Part shown: positions 1 through 11,189 of the stretch, one piece after another
Position numbering within the stretch: the stretch's first letter is position 1
Layout: the number at the start of each line of letters is the position of its first letter
DNA from: Stomoxys calcitrans
Taxonomy: Eukaryota; Arthropoda; Insecta; Diptera; Muscidae
Assembly: GCF_963082655.1 (NCBI RefSeq)
Contig: NC_081554.1
Span: 51,462,750 to 51,526,749, forward strand
Direction: 5' to 3'
DNA: 64,000 nt
Program-made: the position numbers and the translations under genes
The notes under the pieces: generated by a model
Database searches by the model: none
What the model was told of the DNA's origin: nothing
What the model saw: the letters and a program-made list of their open reading frames with translations, nothing else

Positions 1-962
1 TACACCTGCCCTATAAGTACAATATGGGAGCTATATCCAAATCTGAACCAATTTTGATGGACCTCGGCGAATATTTTCAGATAGGTTATCAAATTTAGAG
101 CAAATACGTTCAAACTGTAATAACTACGGTTAACAAATGAGCACTTAATTGCAATATTTCCCAAAACCGGACGAACATATATATGGGATCTAGATCTGCA
201 ACGATTTGGAGCAAACTTCTCAGATATTGTGGCAGTTGATGAGGAAAGCGTTATACAAAGATTGATCAATAAATGCGCTTGCAGTGGCTCTAGAAGTGAA
301 AATCGGGCGATATGCATATATGGCAGCTATATCTAAATCTGAACCGATTTCTATGAAATTCACCAAAAATGTTGAAAGTTAAGAGAAAATCCTTCGTACC
401 AAATTGCAAGAGAATCGGTTAACAAATGAAAATTTTATTGTATTATTACTGCAAATCGGACGAACATATATATGGGAGCTATATTTAAATCTGAACCGAT
501 ATCGAGAAAACTTTATGCATATTGTAAAAGTCGTCGAGAAAAACGTTAGACAAAGTTTTGGGAAGATTGGTCAATAAATGCGCTTGCAGTGACCCTAGGA
601 GTGAAAATCGGCCGAAATATATATATGGGAGTTATATCTAAATCTGAACCGATTACTCTTAGATTCACCAATAATGTCGAGAGTTAAGAGAAAATCCTTC
701 GTACCAAATTTTGAGAGAATCGGTCAACGAATGACTATTTTATTGCAGTATTACTGCAAATCGGACGAACATATATGTGGGAGCTATATCCAAATCTGAA
801 CCGATTTTTTCCAATTTCAAAAGGCTTTGTCTCTAGGACGAAAAACATGTCTGTACCGTACTTTGAAGACGATCGGATGAAAATTGCGACCTGTAGTTTG
901 TACACAAATGAACATGGACAGATAGACGGGCAGACAGATAGTCGGACAGACAGACGGACATG
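1..962 (+). repeat. DINE-like interspersed repeat, cut by window edge
   Basis: This is an array of roughly 300 bp half-similar units built on the phrase 'gggagctatatctaaatctgaaccgat', which recurs near 25, 310, 475, 625 and 780. It ends in a (GTCY)n-type block at about 916-960, seen on this strand as GACAGACAGACGGACATGG. The hairpin end lies outside the window and the GGTGGAGGGTATAAAAA terminus is missing; the sequence passes directly into another copy at about 985. A GTCY microsatellite before one end is a known feature of Drosophila DINE-1/INE-1 elements; assigning this fly family to that group is my inference. Confidence 0.6.
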
Positions 963-984
963 GCTAAATCGAATCAGAAAGTGA

Positions 985-2002
985 TTTTGAGAACTATTAT
1001 GCTATTGGAGCTATATCAAGTTGTAGTCCGATTTGAACCAAAATTGAATGCTGAACATTGTAGAAGTCATTGCGTAATATTTCAGTTCATTCGGATAAGA
1101 ACTGCGCCTTATAGGACCTCCAGAAGCAAAATCGGGAGATAGGTTTATATGGGAGCTGTACCAAGCTATTGATCGTTTCACACCACATTAGACATGAGAG
1201 AAGTCGCTGTACAAAATTACTGCCAAATCGGATGAGAATTGCGCCCTCTAGAGGCTCAAGAAGTCAAGATCCCAGATCGGTTTATATGGCAGCTATATCT
1301 AAACATGGACCGATTTAAACCATACTTAGTGTAGTTGTTGGAAGTGCTACCAAAACACTACGTGCAAAATTTCAGTTAAATCAGACTAGAATTGCGCCCT
1401 CTAGAGGCTCAAGAAGTCAAGATCCAAGATCGGTTTATATGACAGCAATACCAGATTATGAACCGATTTGAATCATACTTCGCACAGTTGTTCGAAGTGA
1501 TACCTAAACACTACGTGCAAAATTATAGTCGGACAAAAATTATATATCAGACGAGAAATTCGCTCTCTAGAGGCTCAAGAAGTCAAGACCCAAGATCGGT
1601 TTATATGGCGGCTATATCAAAACATGGACCGATTTGAACCATGCTTAGCGCAGTTGTTGGAAGTGATACCAAAACACCACGTGCACAATTTCATCGGACG
1701 AGAATTGCGCCCTCTAGAGGCTCAAGAAGTCAAGACCCAAGATCGGTATATATGGCAGCTATATCAAAACATGAACCGATTTGGCCCATTTACAATCCCA
1801 ACCGACCTACACTTATGAAAAGCATTTGTGCAAAATTTCAAGCGGCTAGCTTCACTCCGTCGAAAGTTAGCGTGCTTTCGACAGACGGACGGACGGACGG
1901 ACATTGCTAGATCGACTTAGGGTCTCAGACGCATATTTCGAGGTGTTACAAACAGAATGACGAAATTAGTACACCCCCATCCTATGGTGGAGGGTAGAAA
2001 AG
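985..2002 (+). repeat. DINE-like repeat, right end complete
   Basis: Four to five units of about 165 bp carry the phrase 'ctctagaggctcaagaagtcaagac' (split here for length: CTCTAGAGGCTCAAGAAG plus TCAAGAC). A (GACG)n block follows at about 1880-1905. The right terminus reads CATCCTATGGTGGAGGGTA near 1980-1998. The left hairpin is absent and the copy starts with a segment (CTATTGGAGCTATATCAAG) that is also present at about 46,195, which defines a subfamily. Reading frames inside it are products of the repeat unit and not genes. Confidence 0.65.
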
Positions 2003-2360
2003 CGACGAACGTCCACTCTAAGGCGGCAGCGCTTGCCGGTGAGGATTCCATCGGGTACAACCAGCTGCCATGGGATTTCATATGGGAGAATATAGTACAT
2101 CTGTTCTCAAAGAATAATTTCCGTCTATATTCTTTGGGAGCTTGTCTGATTTCACGGGCAAAAGTTTGTTTGGTTTTTGAATATTAACAATTTGTTAGAC
2201 TTTTTAAACCATCAGAGTTGGTTAAACGATGGGAACTAGAAGGCAACGTCTAAGCGGGTCTTATGTGCAGACTGACTCTTAACCTAAGCTTACTTAAACC
2301 ATGCTTTGCCCTATTGCTTATCATTGAGCTTAAATTTGGAATCGTACAGCACCTATTGAG
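2003..2360. other. Unassigned stretch between repeats
   Basis: No convincing gene or repeat terminus is seen. A short ORF reading from about 1957 into this stretch starts in the preceding repeat and has no recognisable domain. The phrase GACTCTTAACCTAAGCTTAC near 2273 resembles the 3' tail style of the LINEs in this window but is too short to assign. Confidence 0.4.
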
Positions 2361-2648
2361 GAGGCTACTGTAGCGCATAGGTTAGCATGTCCGCCTATGA
2401 CTCTGAACGCCTGGGTTCGAATCCTGGCGAGAACATCAGAAAAAAAATTCAGTGGTGGTTTTCCCTCTCCTAATGCTGGCAATATTTGTGGGGTACTATG
2501 CCATGTTAAACTGCGGCACGCCGTTTGGACTCGGCTATAAAAAGGAAGCCCCTTATCATTGAGCTCAAACTTGAATAGGACTGCACTCATTGATATGTGA
2601 GTAGTTTGCCCCTGTTCCTTAGTGGAATGTTCAAGGGCAAAAATTTGC
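2360..2648 (+). mobile_element. tRNA-derived SINE
   Basis: The head resembles a tRNA gene: GTAGCGCATAGGTTAGC at about 2370 stands in the A-box position, and GGTTCGAATCC at 2414-2424 is a perfect RNA polymerase III B box. The tRNA-unrelated body follows, with GGACTCGGCTATAAAAAGG and GACTGCACTCATTGATATG, both shared with the copies near 6,624, 27,263, 34,830 and 45,245. The tail ends near GGGCAAAAATTTGC. The A box has diverged. No flanking target duplication was identified by eye. Confidence 0.75.
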
Positions 2649-2713
2649 AAATTTTCAAATTTACAGCACCTATTGATTTGTTGCTTACGGCAATGTTCGT
2701 GGTAAAATTATTA

Positions 2714-2889
2714 TTGGGTTGCCCAAAAAGTAATTGCGGATTTTTCATACAGCTTGTGACTCTGTAATTGCATTCTTTCTTCTGTCAGTTATCAGCTGTT
2801 ACATTTAGCTTGCTTTAGAAAAAAAGTGTAAAAAAAGTTTATTTGATTAAAGTTCATTCTAAGTTTTATTAAAAATTTGGGCAACCCAA
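2714..2889 (+). mobile_element. Mariner-type MITE, internally deleted
   Basis: It starts TTGGGTTGCCCAAAAAGTAA and ends with the inverse TTTGGGCAACCCAA, flanked by TA on both sides (2712-2713 and 2890-2891). Compared with the ~237 bp copy at 4,277 it lacks the GTCGGCGTTGACAAA segment and most of the right terminal repeat (the TACTTTC...CCGCAATTAC part), so it is 176 bp long. TA duplication and this terminal repeat style are typical of the Tc1/mariner superfamily. There is no coding capacity. Confidence 0.8.
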
Positions 2890-2892
2890 TAT

Positions 2893-3880
2893 TTTCTCGG
2901 CATTGGTGCTAGAACACATGACAATAAATTTTCACAAAAATCATAAACTTTGGCAAGCCACTCACTTCTCAACTTAAATTCCATTGCTTTTCACTCAGCT
3001 GCATAGTGTAAAGTTTGCAATGCACCAAATACCGTTGCAAATGGCAGGGACGATGGACGGACAGACTAATTGCATGCACTAAATGACACATAAATCGACT
3101 ATTGCCCCAATTAAGTCATAAACTAAGAAAACAATTATCATTTGAGTTTGATGGCGCATACATCACATTATCGCATAAAAATGATTGTTAGTATACCACA
3201 CTGAGGGACTGTTGCCTATAAAAATGGCTTAACTCAGTGAGTGCAATTTCTTTTTCCATCTACCCTTTCCCCATCACACAAGGCTCAATCATTTTAAAAT
3301 CAGCTAAAGTTACCTTTTTCTGTAGTAAATCGCAATCGCGTGTTAAATTCAATTTGGCCCTCCTCATTGCAGTCTCTCGGCCACTTCCAAATAGAATTTC
3401 TACCTGGGCAAGAGCTGCACTCTATGGGGTCGTTTTTCCCATAGAAACATTACATGGCCATAAACTCATTTATTCCATCGAAGCTCATAACGAAGTGGAC
3501 AATGAACTCTGGCAACAATAGCGCCCAGCAGCAAGCAACCATCAGCACTCAACTTCACCATTGGCTTTCTCAAAGGGCCACAATCAATACTGCAGCATTG
3601 AAGACATAGCACGGTGATGTCAAAAAGCTGTAAAATAAAGAAGAAAATACAAATAAAATGTTGGCTATAATGTGAATGAATAAAAGATAAAACTGATAGA
3701 GAAATGTGTGAAACAAGTTGACACGAAAACACCAAAAATCTTTGTAAAAAAAGAGGACCGTAACCAGCTGCGGGTTAAGTGTTTATAAAACATCGGTTTA
3801 AAGAGCAAAGAGAAATTCTAATGTTCTTGAAATCTATGAAATCCTATAAGGGGAAAGAACAGGTCAATGATATTTAGTAC
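2893..3880. other. Single-copy-looking non-coding DNA
   Basis: No gene or known repeat is recognised. ORFs of 90-95 codons at 3237-3521 (plus) and 3466-3735 (minus) have no recognisable domain and overlap each other on opposite strands. A TATAAAA-like string (CCTATAAAAATGG) occurs near 3218 but nothing downstream supports a gene. Confidence 0.4.
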
Positions 3881-3884
3881 AGGC

Positions 3885-5840
3885 TATATCGGACTATGTC
3901 TTGATATAGCCCCCACATAGATAAATACGCCGATTTAGGGTGTTAGGCCCATAAAAGCCACATTTATTATCCGATTTGGCTGAAATTTGTGACAGCGAGT
4001 TTTCACTCGGAATCCTTCTTCAATTTGGCCCCGATCTGAATCTGGCTGCCATAAAGACCGATCACTCGTTTTAAGATCTTGGATCCATAAAAGGCCACTC
4101 TACTAGATCGGTTCAGATTTGGATATAACTTCCATAGAGACCAATCTCTCGATTTATGGTTTTGGGCCCATAAAAGGCGCATTTATTGTCCGATGTCATT
4201 CAACAGTTGTACAGTGAGTTGTGTTAGGCGTCTTGACATCTATCTGCAATTTGGCCCAGATCGGTTCAGATTTGTATTGGGTTGTCCAAAAAGTAATTGC
4301 GGATTTTTCATATAGTCGGCGTTGACAAATTTTTTCACAGCTTGTGACTCTCTAATTGCATTCTTTCTTCTGTCAGTTATCAGCTGTTACTTTTAGCTTG
4401 CTCTAGAAAAAAAGTGTAAAAAAAGTATATTTGATGAAAGTTCGTTTTAAGTTTTATTAAAAATGCATTTACTTTCTTTTAAAAAATCCGCAATTACTTT
4501 TTGGGCAACCCAATATATACCTGCCATATAGGCCGATCTCTCGATTTAAGGTTTTGGGTTCATAAAAGGCTTATTTATTGTCTGATTTCGTCGATCTTTA
4601 TGACAGTGATTTGTGTAACAGCCTCTCGACATCTTTCTGCAATTTGGCGCAGATCGGTTCAGATTTGTATATACCTGCCATACAGACCTATCTCTTTGAT
4701 TTAAGGTCTTGAACCCATAAAAGGCGCATTTGTTATCCGAGTTCACCGAAATTCGTGACAGTGGGTTATGCAAAGCCCTTCGACATCCTTCTTCAATTTA
4801 GCCTAGATCGGTCCAGATTTGGATATAGCTGCCATATGGACCGATCTCTCGATTTATGGTTTTCGCCCATAAAAGGCGCATTTATTGTCCTATTTCGTCC
4901 AAATTTTGTAAAGTGAGTTGTGTAAGTCCCCCCGATGTCTTTCTGCGGTTTGGCCTAGATCGGTCCAGATTTGGATATAGCTGCCCTATAGACCAATCAC
5001 TCGGTCAATAGGGATAATAAATAAATTCGCCCAAAAAAAGGCGAATGTATTATCCGATTTTGCTAAAATTTGGGACAGTGTGTTGTGTTAGGCCACTCGA
5101 CATCCTCCTTCAATTTAGCTTAGGTCGATCCAGATTTGGATATAGCTGCCATATAGACCGATCTCTCGATTAAGGTCTTGGGACCATAAAACCGCATTAA
5201 TTGTCCGATGTCGTCGAAATTTGGGACAGTGTTAGGCCTCTTGACATCTTTCTGCAATCTGGTCTTGGGATTATATCCAAGCTGCCATATAGACAGATCT
5301 CTCGATTTATGGTTTTGGGCCCATAGAAGATGCATTTATTGTCCGAAATTTGGAACAGTGAGTTATGTTAGGCCCCTCGACATCTTTCTGCAATTTGGCC
5401 CAAATCGGTCTATATTTGGATATATTGTAGCTGCCATATATACCAATATCTCCATTTAAGGTTTTTGGCCCATAAAAAGCGCATTTATTGTCCGATGTCG
5501 CCGAAAGTTGGGATAGCGGGTTGTGTAAGAGCCTTCGACATCCTTCTTCAAGTTGGCCCAGATCGGTCTAGTTTTGAATATAGCTGCCACATACACCGAT
5601 CTCTCGTTTTGGGCCCATAAAAGTCGCATTTATAGTTCGATTTTGCTGAAATTTTACACAGTGAGTTATGTTGGGTTTTTCGACATCCGTGTCGTATATG
5701 GTTCAGATCGGTCTTTATTTGGATATAGCTACCAAGAAGACCAATATTTTGTATTTTGGGTATCCAAAGTTCGTACGTCCGAATTTCATATGATAAAAAC
5801 GGTGTTTTATGCCTATGAGTTTGGAAAACCCCCAAAAAAG
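3885..5840 (-). repeat. DINE-like tandem array (subfamily B)
   Basis: About ten or more imperfect units of roughly 150-165 bp, with CAGATCGGTYCAGATTTGG-type phrases near 4095, 4258, 4652, 4808, 4969, 5127, 5405, 5562 and 5707. The other strand carries the unit seen at 7,957-9,412 (GCGCCTTTTATGGGC, ATCGAGAGATCGGTCTA). Neither the hairpin end nor the (GTCY)n end is present, so this is an interior array or a decayed element. It is interrupted by the MITE at 4,277-4,513. Confidence 0.6.
4277..4513 (+). mobile_element. Mariner-type MITE, full length (237 bp)
   Basis: Left terminus TTGGGTTGTCCAAAAAGTAA and right terminus TTACTTTTTGGGCAACCCAA form inverted repeats of about 30 bp. TA flanks both sides (4275-4276 and 4514-4515). 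The internal phrase CAGTTATCAGCTGTTACTTT is shared with all other copies. It has inserted into a unit of the surrounding DINE-like array, so it is younger than the array. Confidence 0.85.
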
Positions 5841-5994
5841 TATATTGGACCTGGGTAGCAATTCTGTATTTAGAAATGATCTGAAAAAATTGTCGGTTAA
5901 ATGGTTTTTATACCCTACCGCCATCCCTTTATGGCATGGAAGCCAGCATAATCTGACAGCAGCCACTCATTGTATCTCACGACAAGCCCAATCT

Positions 5995-6255
5995 CTCGCA
6001 AAATTTTATGGAAATTTTCTCTAAGACAAAATATCCATAAAGTTGTCCTAAACAAAAAAATATTTTAATGAAATTTTCTCTAAAAACAAAATTTCTATGA
6101 AATTTTCTCTAAAAACAAAATTTCTATGAAAAATTCTCTGTATTTTGAGATTTTATTTAAAATGAAAATTTTAAAGACAGAAACTTTCTGTTAGTACAAA
6201 CAATTCATGAAATTTTCTCGAAAGACAAATTTTATAAGAAATTGTCTCTAAAGAA
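5995..6255 (+). repeat. ~30 bp minisatellite-like repeat
   Basis: Degenerate tandem copies of GAAATTTTCTCTAAAAACAAA followed by ATTTCTAT, about eight in all. Copies at the two ends are the most diverged (for example GAAATTTTCTCGAAAGACAAA near 6209). It abuts the hairpin end of the next DINE-like element. No function can be read from it. Confidence 0.7.
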
Positions 6256-6525
6256 AACAAGTAAAGCGTGCTAAGTTCGGCCGGGCCGAATCTTATATAC
6301 CCTCCACCATGGATCGCTTTTGTCGAGTTCTTTTCCCGACATCTCTTCTCAGGCAAAAAAAGGATATAAGAAAAGATTTGCTCTGTTATTTGAGCGATAT
6401 CAAGATATGGTCCCGTTTGGACCATTAAATTAAATCATATGTTGGAGACCTGTGTAAAATGTCAGCCAATTCGAATAAGAATTTCACCCTTTGGGGGCTC
6501 AAGAAGTAAAATAGGGGGATCGAAA
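6256..6525 (+). repeat. DINE-like element (subfamily A), truncated
   Basis: Intact left end: AACAAGTAAAGCGTGC, the palindrome TTCGGCCGGGCCGAA, then TATACCCTCCACCAT. The subfamily A opening follows (TGTTGGAGACCTGTG near 6439). The copy stops near 6520, before any array unit or (GTCY)n block, and runs into unrelated sequence and then a SINE. Confidence 0.7.
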
Positions 6526-6623
6526 ACTTGTCTAAAACTTGTGTTGAAGAACTCGTCATGTACGAAATTTGTGGCTAGCCTCGTAACCACCGGAGTAAAT
6601 ATTGAGACAAAATACACAAATAC

Positions 6624-6925
6624 AAATTTTGTCCATGAACATTCCACTAAGAAACGGCGGCAAACTTCTCACATATCAATGAGTGCGGTCCGGTTTACGT
6701 TGAAGCTCAATGATAAGGGGCCTCCTTTTTATAGCCGAGTCCGAACAGCGTTACGCAGTGCGATACCTCTTCGAAGAGAAGTTTTACATGGCATAGTACC
6801 TCACAAATGTTGCCAGCATTAGGAGGGGAAAACCACCGCTGAAATCTGTTTCGGATGGTCTCGCCAAGATTCGAACGCAAGCGTTCAGCGTCATAGGCGG
6901 ACATGCTAACCTCTGCGCTACGGTG
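6624..6925 (-). mobile_element. tRNA-derived SINE
   Basis: The complement of the SINE at 45,245. It shows CCTCCTTTTTATAGCCGAGT, CCAGCATTAGGAGGGGAAAA and a degenerate B box (complement of GATTCGAACGC near 6871). The A-box side (GCTAACCTCTGCGCTACGGTG) ends at 6925. Base changes in the B box make internal promoter activity unlikely. Confidence 0.75.
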
Positions 6926-6929
6926 TTTT

Positions 6930-7892
6930 AGTCGGCTACAAATCTATCACCAAATTTATGTTTTGGCTTAAGTAATTCTCGGTCTTGCTCTTACGCTCTT
7001 ACGATAAGGCATAACAGTTTACTCCTATCATTAAAATTTTATTAAAGGAGACAAAAAGTTTGGGAAATAATAACTCACTCTTGTTGACAGCTTGGATAAT
7101 TAAAAAAATGCATTATAATTGTCATTGGGTTACTAATGCAACCCACAAAGTTTCATATACACAATTAAAACTTTGGCTGAAACAAAATAGGATCAAACAC
7201 CAAGCAAAACCAAAGAAATTTCACAATGTAAAAATGCGGAATTGATTTCATAATATTTGCATTCAAAATTCGAAACAAAAACGCCAAATTCAAATCTGTG
7301 CTACAATTTTCTTTCGTTTTTCTTGCTGTTTTCTTTTTTTTGGTTTGTTTTCATTTGAGTTGGTTTCAGTTTTTGCTTTGGAGGCTCACCAATCTTTGTC
7401 AGTTGTATGTCGATATGTTTCTGTGTCGACAACTCATTTAGTTTTTGCTCTGTACCACACACTCCATTCTCCTGATGGGTTGTTGAAATGGTGGCTTCTA
7501 CTTCAGAAATACTGTTGGCTGATGGCATGGAATAATGAAAAATTGCTTAAAATAATACAAAAGTTAAAACAGCTGGAATCGAAATGAAACGAAAGAAAAC
7601 CTCTCTCTCTGTTTTCAAGCTTTAAACAATTTCCTTATTTCTACCTTTACTAATGTGTTGATTGCTATTTCAAAGTACCCAAATGGGTTATTCATATTAG
7701 TGCTATAGGTTTGAAAAGAAAAATAATATTTGCCTGAGCAATATGATGGGGATGTCTTGGCGAAAATACCGGGGGAGTGGTATTTTGGCTTAACGGAACA
7801 AAGAGGCATTGGAATAAGTTTGGGTAAACATTCGGCAGTGTTTTTCTTTGTAGAACTGAGAAGGATGTGGAAACTGTATCTATCGTAAACGA
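6930..7892. other. Unassigned non-coding DNA
   Basis: AT-rich sequence with a T-rich stretch near 7310-7340 and a short CTCTCTCTCT run near 7602. ORFs of 60-80 codons overlap on both strands and carry no recognisable domain. Nothing else is supported here. Confidence 0.4.
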
Positions 7893-7956
7893 CTAGGTAA
7901 GGTTAGGTTAGGTTGAAAAGAGCGTGCGGCCCATGCCACTGTGGACATAGACCTAT
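7893..7956 (-). mobile_element. LINE 3' tail fragment
   Basis: GGTTAGGTTAGGTTGAAAAG followed by GCCCATGCCACTGTGGACA matches the tail of the minus-strand LINE at 20,160-21,460 (GGTTAGGTTAGGTTGAAAAG and GCCCCATGCCACCATGGACA). On the minus strand this is a 3' UTR ending in (CCTAA)n. Only the last ~60 bp survive. Confidence 0.6.
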
Positions 7957-9412
7957 GAAATCGGATTATAAATGAGTCTTTTATGGCGCCAAGACTATAA
8001 ATCAAGAGATCGGTCTATATGGCAGCTATATCCAAATCTGGGCCGAAGTTTCAGAAAAACGTCGAAGAGCCTAACACAACTCACAGTCCCAAATTTCGGC
8101 GAAATCGGACAATAAATGCACCTTTTATGGCCCCAAAACCTTAAATCGAGCGATCGGTCTATATGGCAGCTATACTCAAATCTGGACCGATCTGATCCAA
8201 ATTGAAAAGTATTTACGAAGGGCTAAAAATAACTCAATGTTTCAAATTTCGGCGACATCGGACAATAAATTCGCCCTTTATGGACCAAAAACCTTGAATC
8301 GAGAGATCGATCTAGGCCAAATTGCAGATATATATCGAGTGGCTTAACTCTACTCACTGTCGCAAATTTCGGCGACATCGGACAATAAATGCATCTTTTA
8401 TGGGCCCGAAACCTTAAATCGAGAGATCGGCCTATATGGCAGCTATATCCAACTCTGGACCGATCTGGGCCAATTTGAAGAGGGTCATCGAAGGGCCTAA
8501 CACAACTCACTGTCCCCATTTTTAGTGACATCGGACAATAAATGCGCCTTTTATGGGCTCAAAAACTTAAATCGAGACATCGGTCTATATGGCAGCTATA
8601 TCCAACTCTGGACCGATCTGGACCAATTTGAAGAGGGTCATCAAAGGGCCCAACACAACTCACTGTCCCCATTTTTGGCGACATCGGACAATAATTGCGC
8701 CTTTAATGGGCCAAAAACCTTAAATCGAGACATCGGTCTATATGGCAGCTAGGTTGCCCAAAAAGTAATTGCGGATTTTTTAAAAGAAAGTAAATGCATT
8801 TTTAATAAAACTTAGATGAACTTTAATCAAACATACTTTTTTACACTTTTTTTCTAAAGCAAGCTAAAAGTAACAGCTGATAACTGACATAAGAAAGAAT
8901 GCAATTACAGAGTCACAAGCTGTGAAAAAATTTGTCAACACCGACTATAAGAAAAATCCGCAATTACTTTTTGGGCAACCCAATATATTCAAATCTGCAC
9001 CGATCTAAGACAGATTGAATAAGGATGTCGAAGGGCCTAACACAATCACTGTCTCAAATTTCGGCGACATCGAACAATAAATGCGCCTTTTATGGACCCA
9101 AAACCTTAAATCGAGAGATCGGTCTATATGGCAGCTTTAAGCAAATCTTGATCGATCTAGGCCAAATTGCAGACATATATCGAGTGGCTTAACTTTACTC
9201 ACTGTCCTAAACTTCGGCGAAATCGGACAATAAATGCACCTTTTATGGGCCCGAAACCTTGAATCGAGAGATCGGCCTATATGACAGCTATATCCAAATC
9301 AGGACCGATCTGTGCCAAATTTAAAAGGGCTGTCGAAGGGCCTAACACAGCTCACTGTCCCAAAATACAGCAAAATCGGATAATAAATGTGGCTTTTATG
9401 GGCCCAAGACAG
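7957..9412 (+). repeat. DINE-like tandem array (subfamily B)
   Basis: About eight units of ~150-165 bp with ATCGGTCTATATGGCAGC, AACACAACTCACTGTCCC and GCGACATCGGACAATAA. This is the same unit as at 3,885-5,840 in the opposite orientation. No terminal hairpin or (GTCY)n block is present. A MITE interrupts it at 8,752-8,983, and it joins a LINE fragment near 9,400. Confidence 0.65.
8752..8983 (-). mobile_element. Mariner-type MITE, near full length
   Basis: Reverse orientation relative to the copy at 4,277. It ends TTACTTTTTGGGCAACCCAA at 8983 followed by TA. The left terminus has lost its outer bases and reads GGTTGCCCAAAAAGTAAT after CTA. Internally it shows AGTAACAGCTGATAACTGAC. It is nested in a subfamily B array. 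Confidence 0.8.
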
Positions 9413-10450
9413 TTATTGCCATGATGGCTACTTTACTGTTCGTAAATATTTTCAAACTCGACGTACTCGCGAGAACACCACACCACCTCATGCATTCCAT
9501 GATTGCCCGAATCTCTGCCTGCAGGATCGTATTGTGGTCAGGCAGTCGAAAACAGATCTCAGACCCTGGGCATTTAATGTAGACCCCCAGGCTCACTTTG
9601 TCTTTTAGCTTTGATCCATTTGTATAGCATGCTCTCCAATAACAGAGTTCCGTCAATCAAAGGCTGTGCCTCTGGCAGCAGTGTCTTACACTCGACATCA
9701 AGTGTCATCTCAGGTATCCGATGGGAAATGTCTTCCATTCCTTCCAGGTTTGCTATCGTCTCCTCGATTATACCGCTATGGTATGAACTACTCCTATCCT
9801 CTAGCCATTCTCCCATCGCCTTAAGTCTCATAGCCACAGTGGTTGCCTCACTCATAATCCGTATGTCAATGGGGTGTATATCTAGAATAGTTTACAGTGC
9901 CCTAGTGGGCGTGGTCCTTATTGCTCCACCTATGGCAAGTCAACATGTTGTCTGAACTTGTTGTATTATCCTTACGTTTTCTTCATCGCAGTCCACCAAA
10001 GTACTAAGTTGTAAATAAGTATTAGTCTAATCACGCTCGTGTAGAGCCAGCGGACTAGCCTCTGATTTAGGCCCCATTTTGAGCCTACATCCCGTCTACA
10101 TAGTGCCCTACAACTGCGAGCCTTCTTAGTACTCTTCTGAATGGGACACTTCCAATTAAGTTTTCTATCCGAGAGCACTCCTAAGTATTTGACCTTGTCA
10201 GATATCGAAATCGTTTCATTGGGCAAACGTGTTGCCTTAAATTGGCACACCTTCGCCTTTCTCCTGAACATTGAGACCCCTGGGTCAACCCCAGTCGCAT
10301 GCCATCTGCAAAACCCTTTCGGCCCATCTGCATAGCTGATCCTTACCTCTCAGAAGTATTATAGCATTGTCTGCATAGCAGACGTGTTCAAATTCCTACT
10401 AAGTCAGCATCCGTAATAAGTCATTTATGGTGGTCACCCATATGAGTGGG
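9396..10450 (-). pseudogene. Jockey-like LINE fragment (RT end and RNase H start)
   Basis: Read on the minus strand, conserved blocks lie in order but in shifting frames. First comes an RT motif C remnant, CYADNAII (around 10,350-10,380), where the usual YADD is YADN. Then comes the RT thumb-like segment YLGVLSDRKLNW...WLYTSVIRLILIYN...WW (10,271-9,972). Next is a linker with SYHSGIIEETIANLEG (9,855-9,574). Last is the RNase H start YTNGSKLKDKVSLGVY, with FTNSKVAIMAI where active copies have FTDS (9,656-9,396). Several frameshifts and substitutions at catalytic aspartates show that it is dead. The linker and RNase H start match those of the LINE at 20,160-21,460, so both are one family. Clade assignment is by eye. 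Confidence 0.75.
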
Positions 10451-10850
10451 CATAAAATGCCCCCTGTGGCGTGCCCTTTACCACTTTCTCCCTTACATTT
10501 AGGTTATGAGACCCACAATTTAAACACCTGTTTCTTAGCATATGGTTTTACCCTGCGCCTATTGTTGCTTGCCCAACCGTCCGTCGTCACCCCAACCGGG
10601 GTGTAAAATTATCCTCTCTTGTCTTGACTGTGCTAGCATGCTTGCCTGCATTTATGACTGTATCCATAGCTGCACTACCTACTTGCTTGAGGTACCCCGT
10701 TTGATTAGTTGGTGAGTTCCTATATAGAGTGAGAAATGGCTCATTACTCATTTTCGGAAACATTGACAATGGTGGAGTGTCATACGAATTCGCTCGATAC
10801 GTGACATTCATACCGGACTGCCCTAACTTTGGTGTTTTGATCTAAGTCAG
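10450..10850. other. Unassigned, possibly LINE-related
   Basis: A 74-codon minus-strand ORF (10,587-10,811) ends AGKHASTVKTREDNFTPRLG. It lies upstream of the LINE fragment on the same strand and could be an ORF1 remnant, but no domain is recognisable. I see no other structure. Confidence 0.3.
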
Positions 10851-10854
10851 GGTT

Positions 10855-11105
10855 TCATAATAACAGGGCATGGCTCCTTTAATGGCTATCTGCACCGAAG
10901 GAACTTGTGCGATTGTGGGAGATCTGAGGACTGGGTACATGTACTGATAAAATGCCCGTTCTATGCTGACAATAGAGATTTAGACGCGATGGGGATAAGC
11001 AAGGCGTTGTGGGATTTATCAGCCTTAAAGACAATTCGACTTTGGACACATTTTCACGTAAAGTATTTACCAGCAGAAAGACGAGACTTAGTGAAATCTT
11101 GAATA
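10855..11105 (+). pseudogene. LINE C-terminal fragment (cysteine motif)
   Basis: The reading frame contains LCDCGRSEDWVHVLIKCPFY, preceded by codons resembling HGSFNGYLHR. This matches the C-x-C ... H-x4-C motif that follows RNase H in R1/I/Jockey-type LINE ORF2 proteins, just before their C-terminus. The frame ends at 11,100. It is on the opposite strand to the neighbouring LINE fragment and so is a separate insertion. Family level is uncertain. Confidence 0.55.
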
Positions 11106-11189
11106 CCGAGTTATCTTGAGCTGCACATGACATTTCCTGGCACCTGCCTTGGTCATGTTGATGCTGCATTGTTTTGTATTTCATTGTTT

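Noticed and set aside
3237..3521. 94-codon ORF downstream of a TATA-like string
   Set aside because: It overlaps an opposite-strand ORF of similar size, has no domain and no codon pattern that suggests selection.
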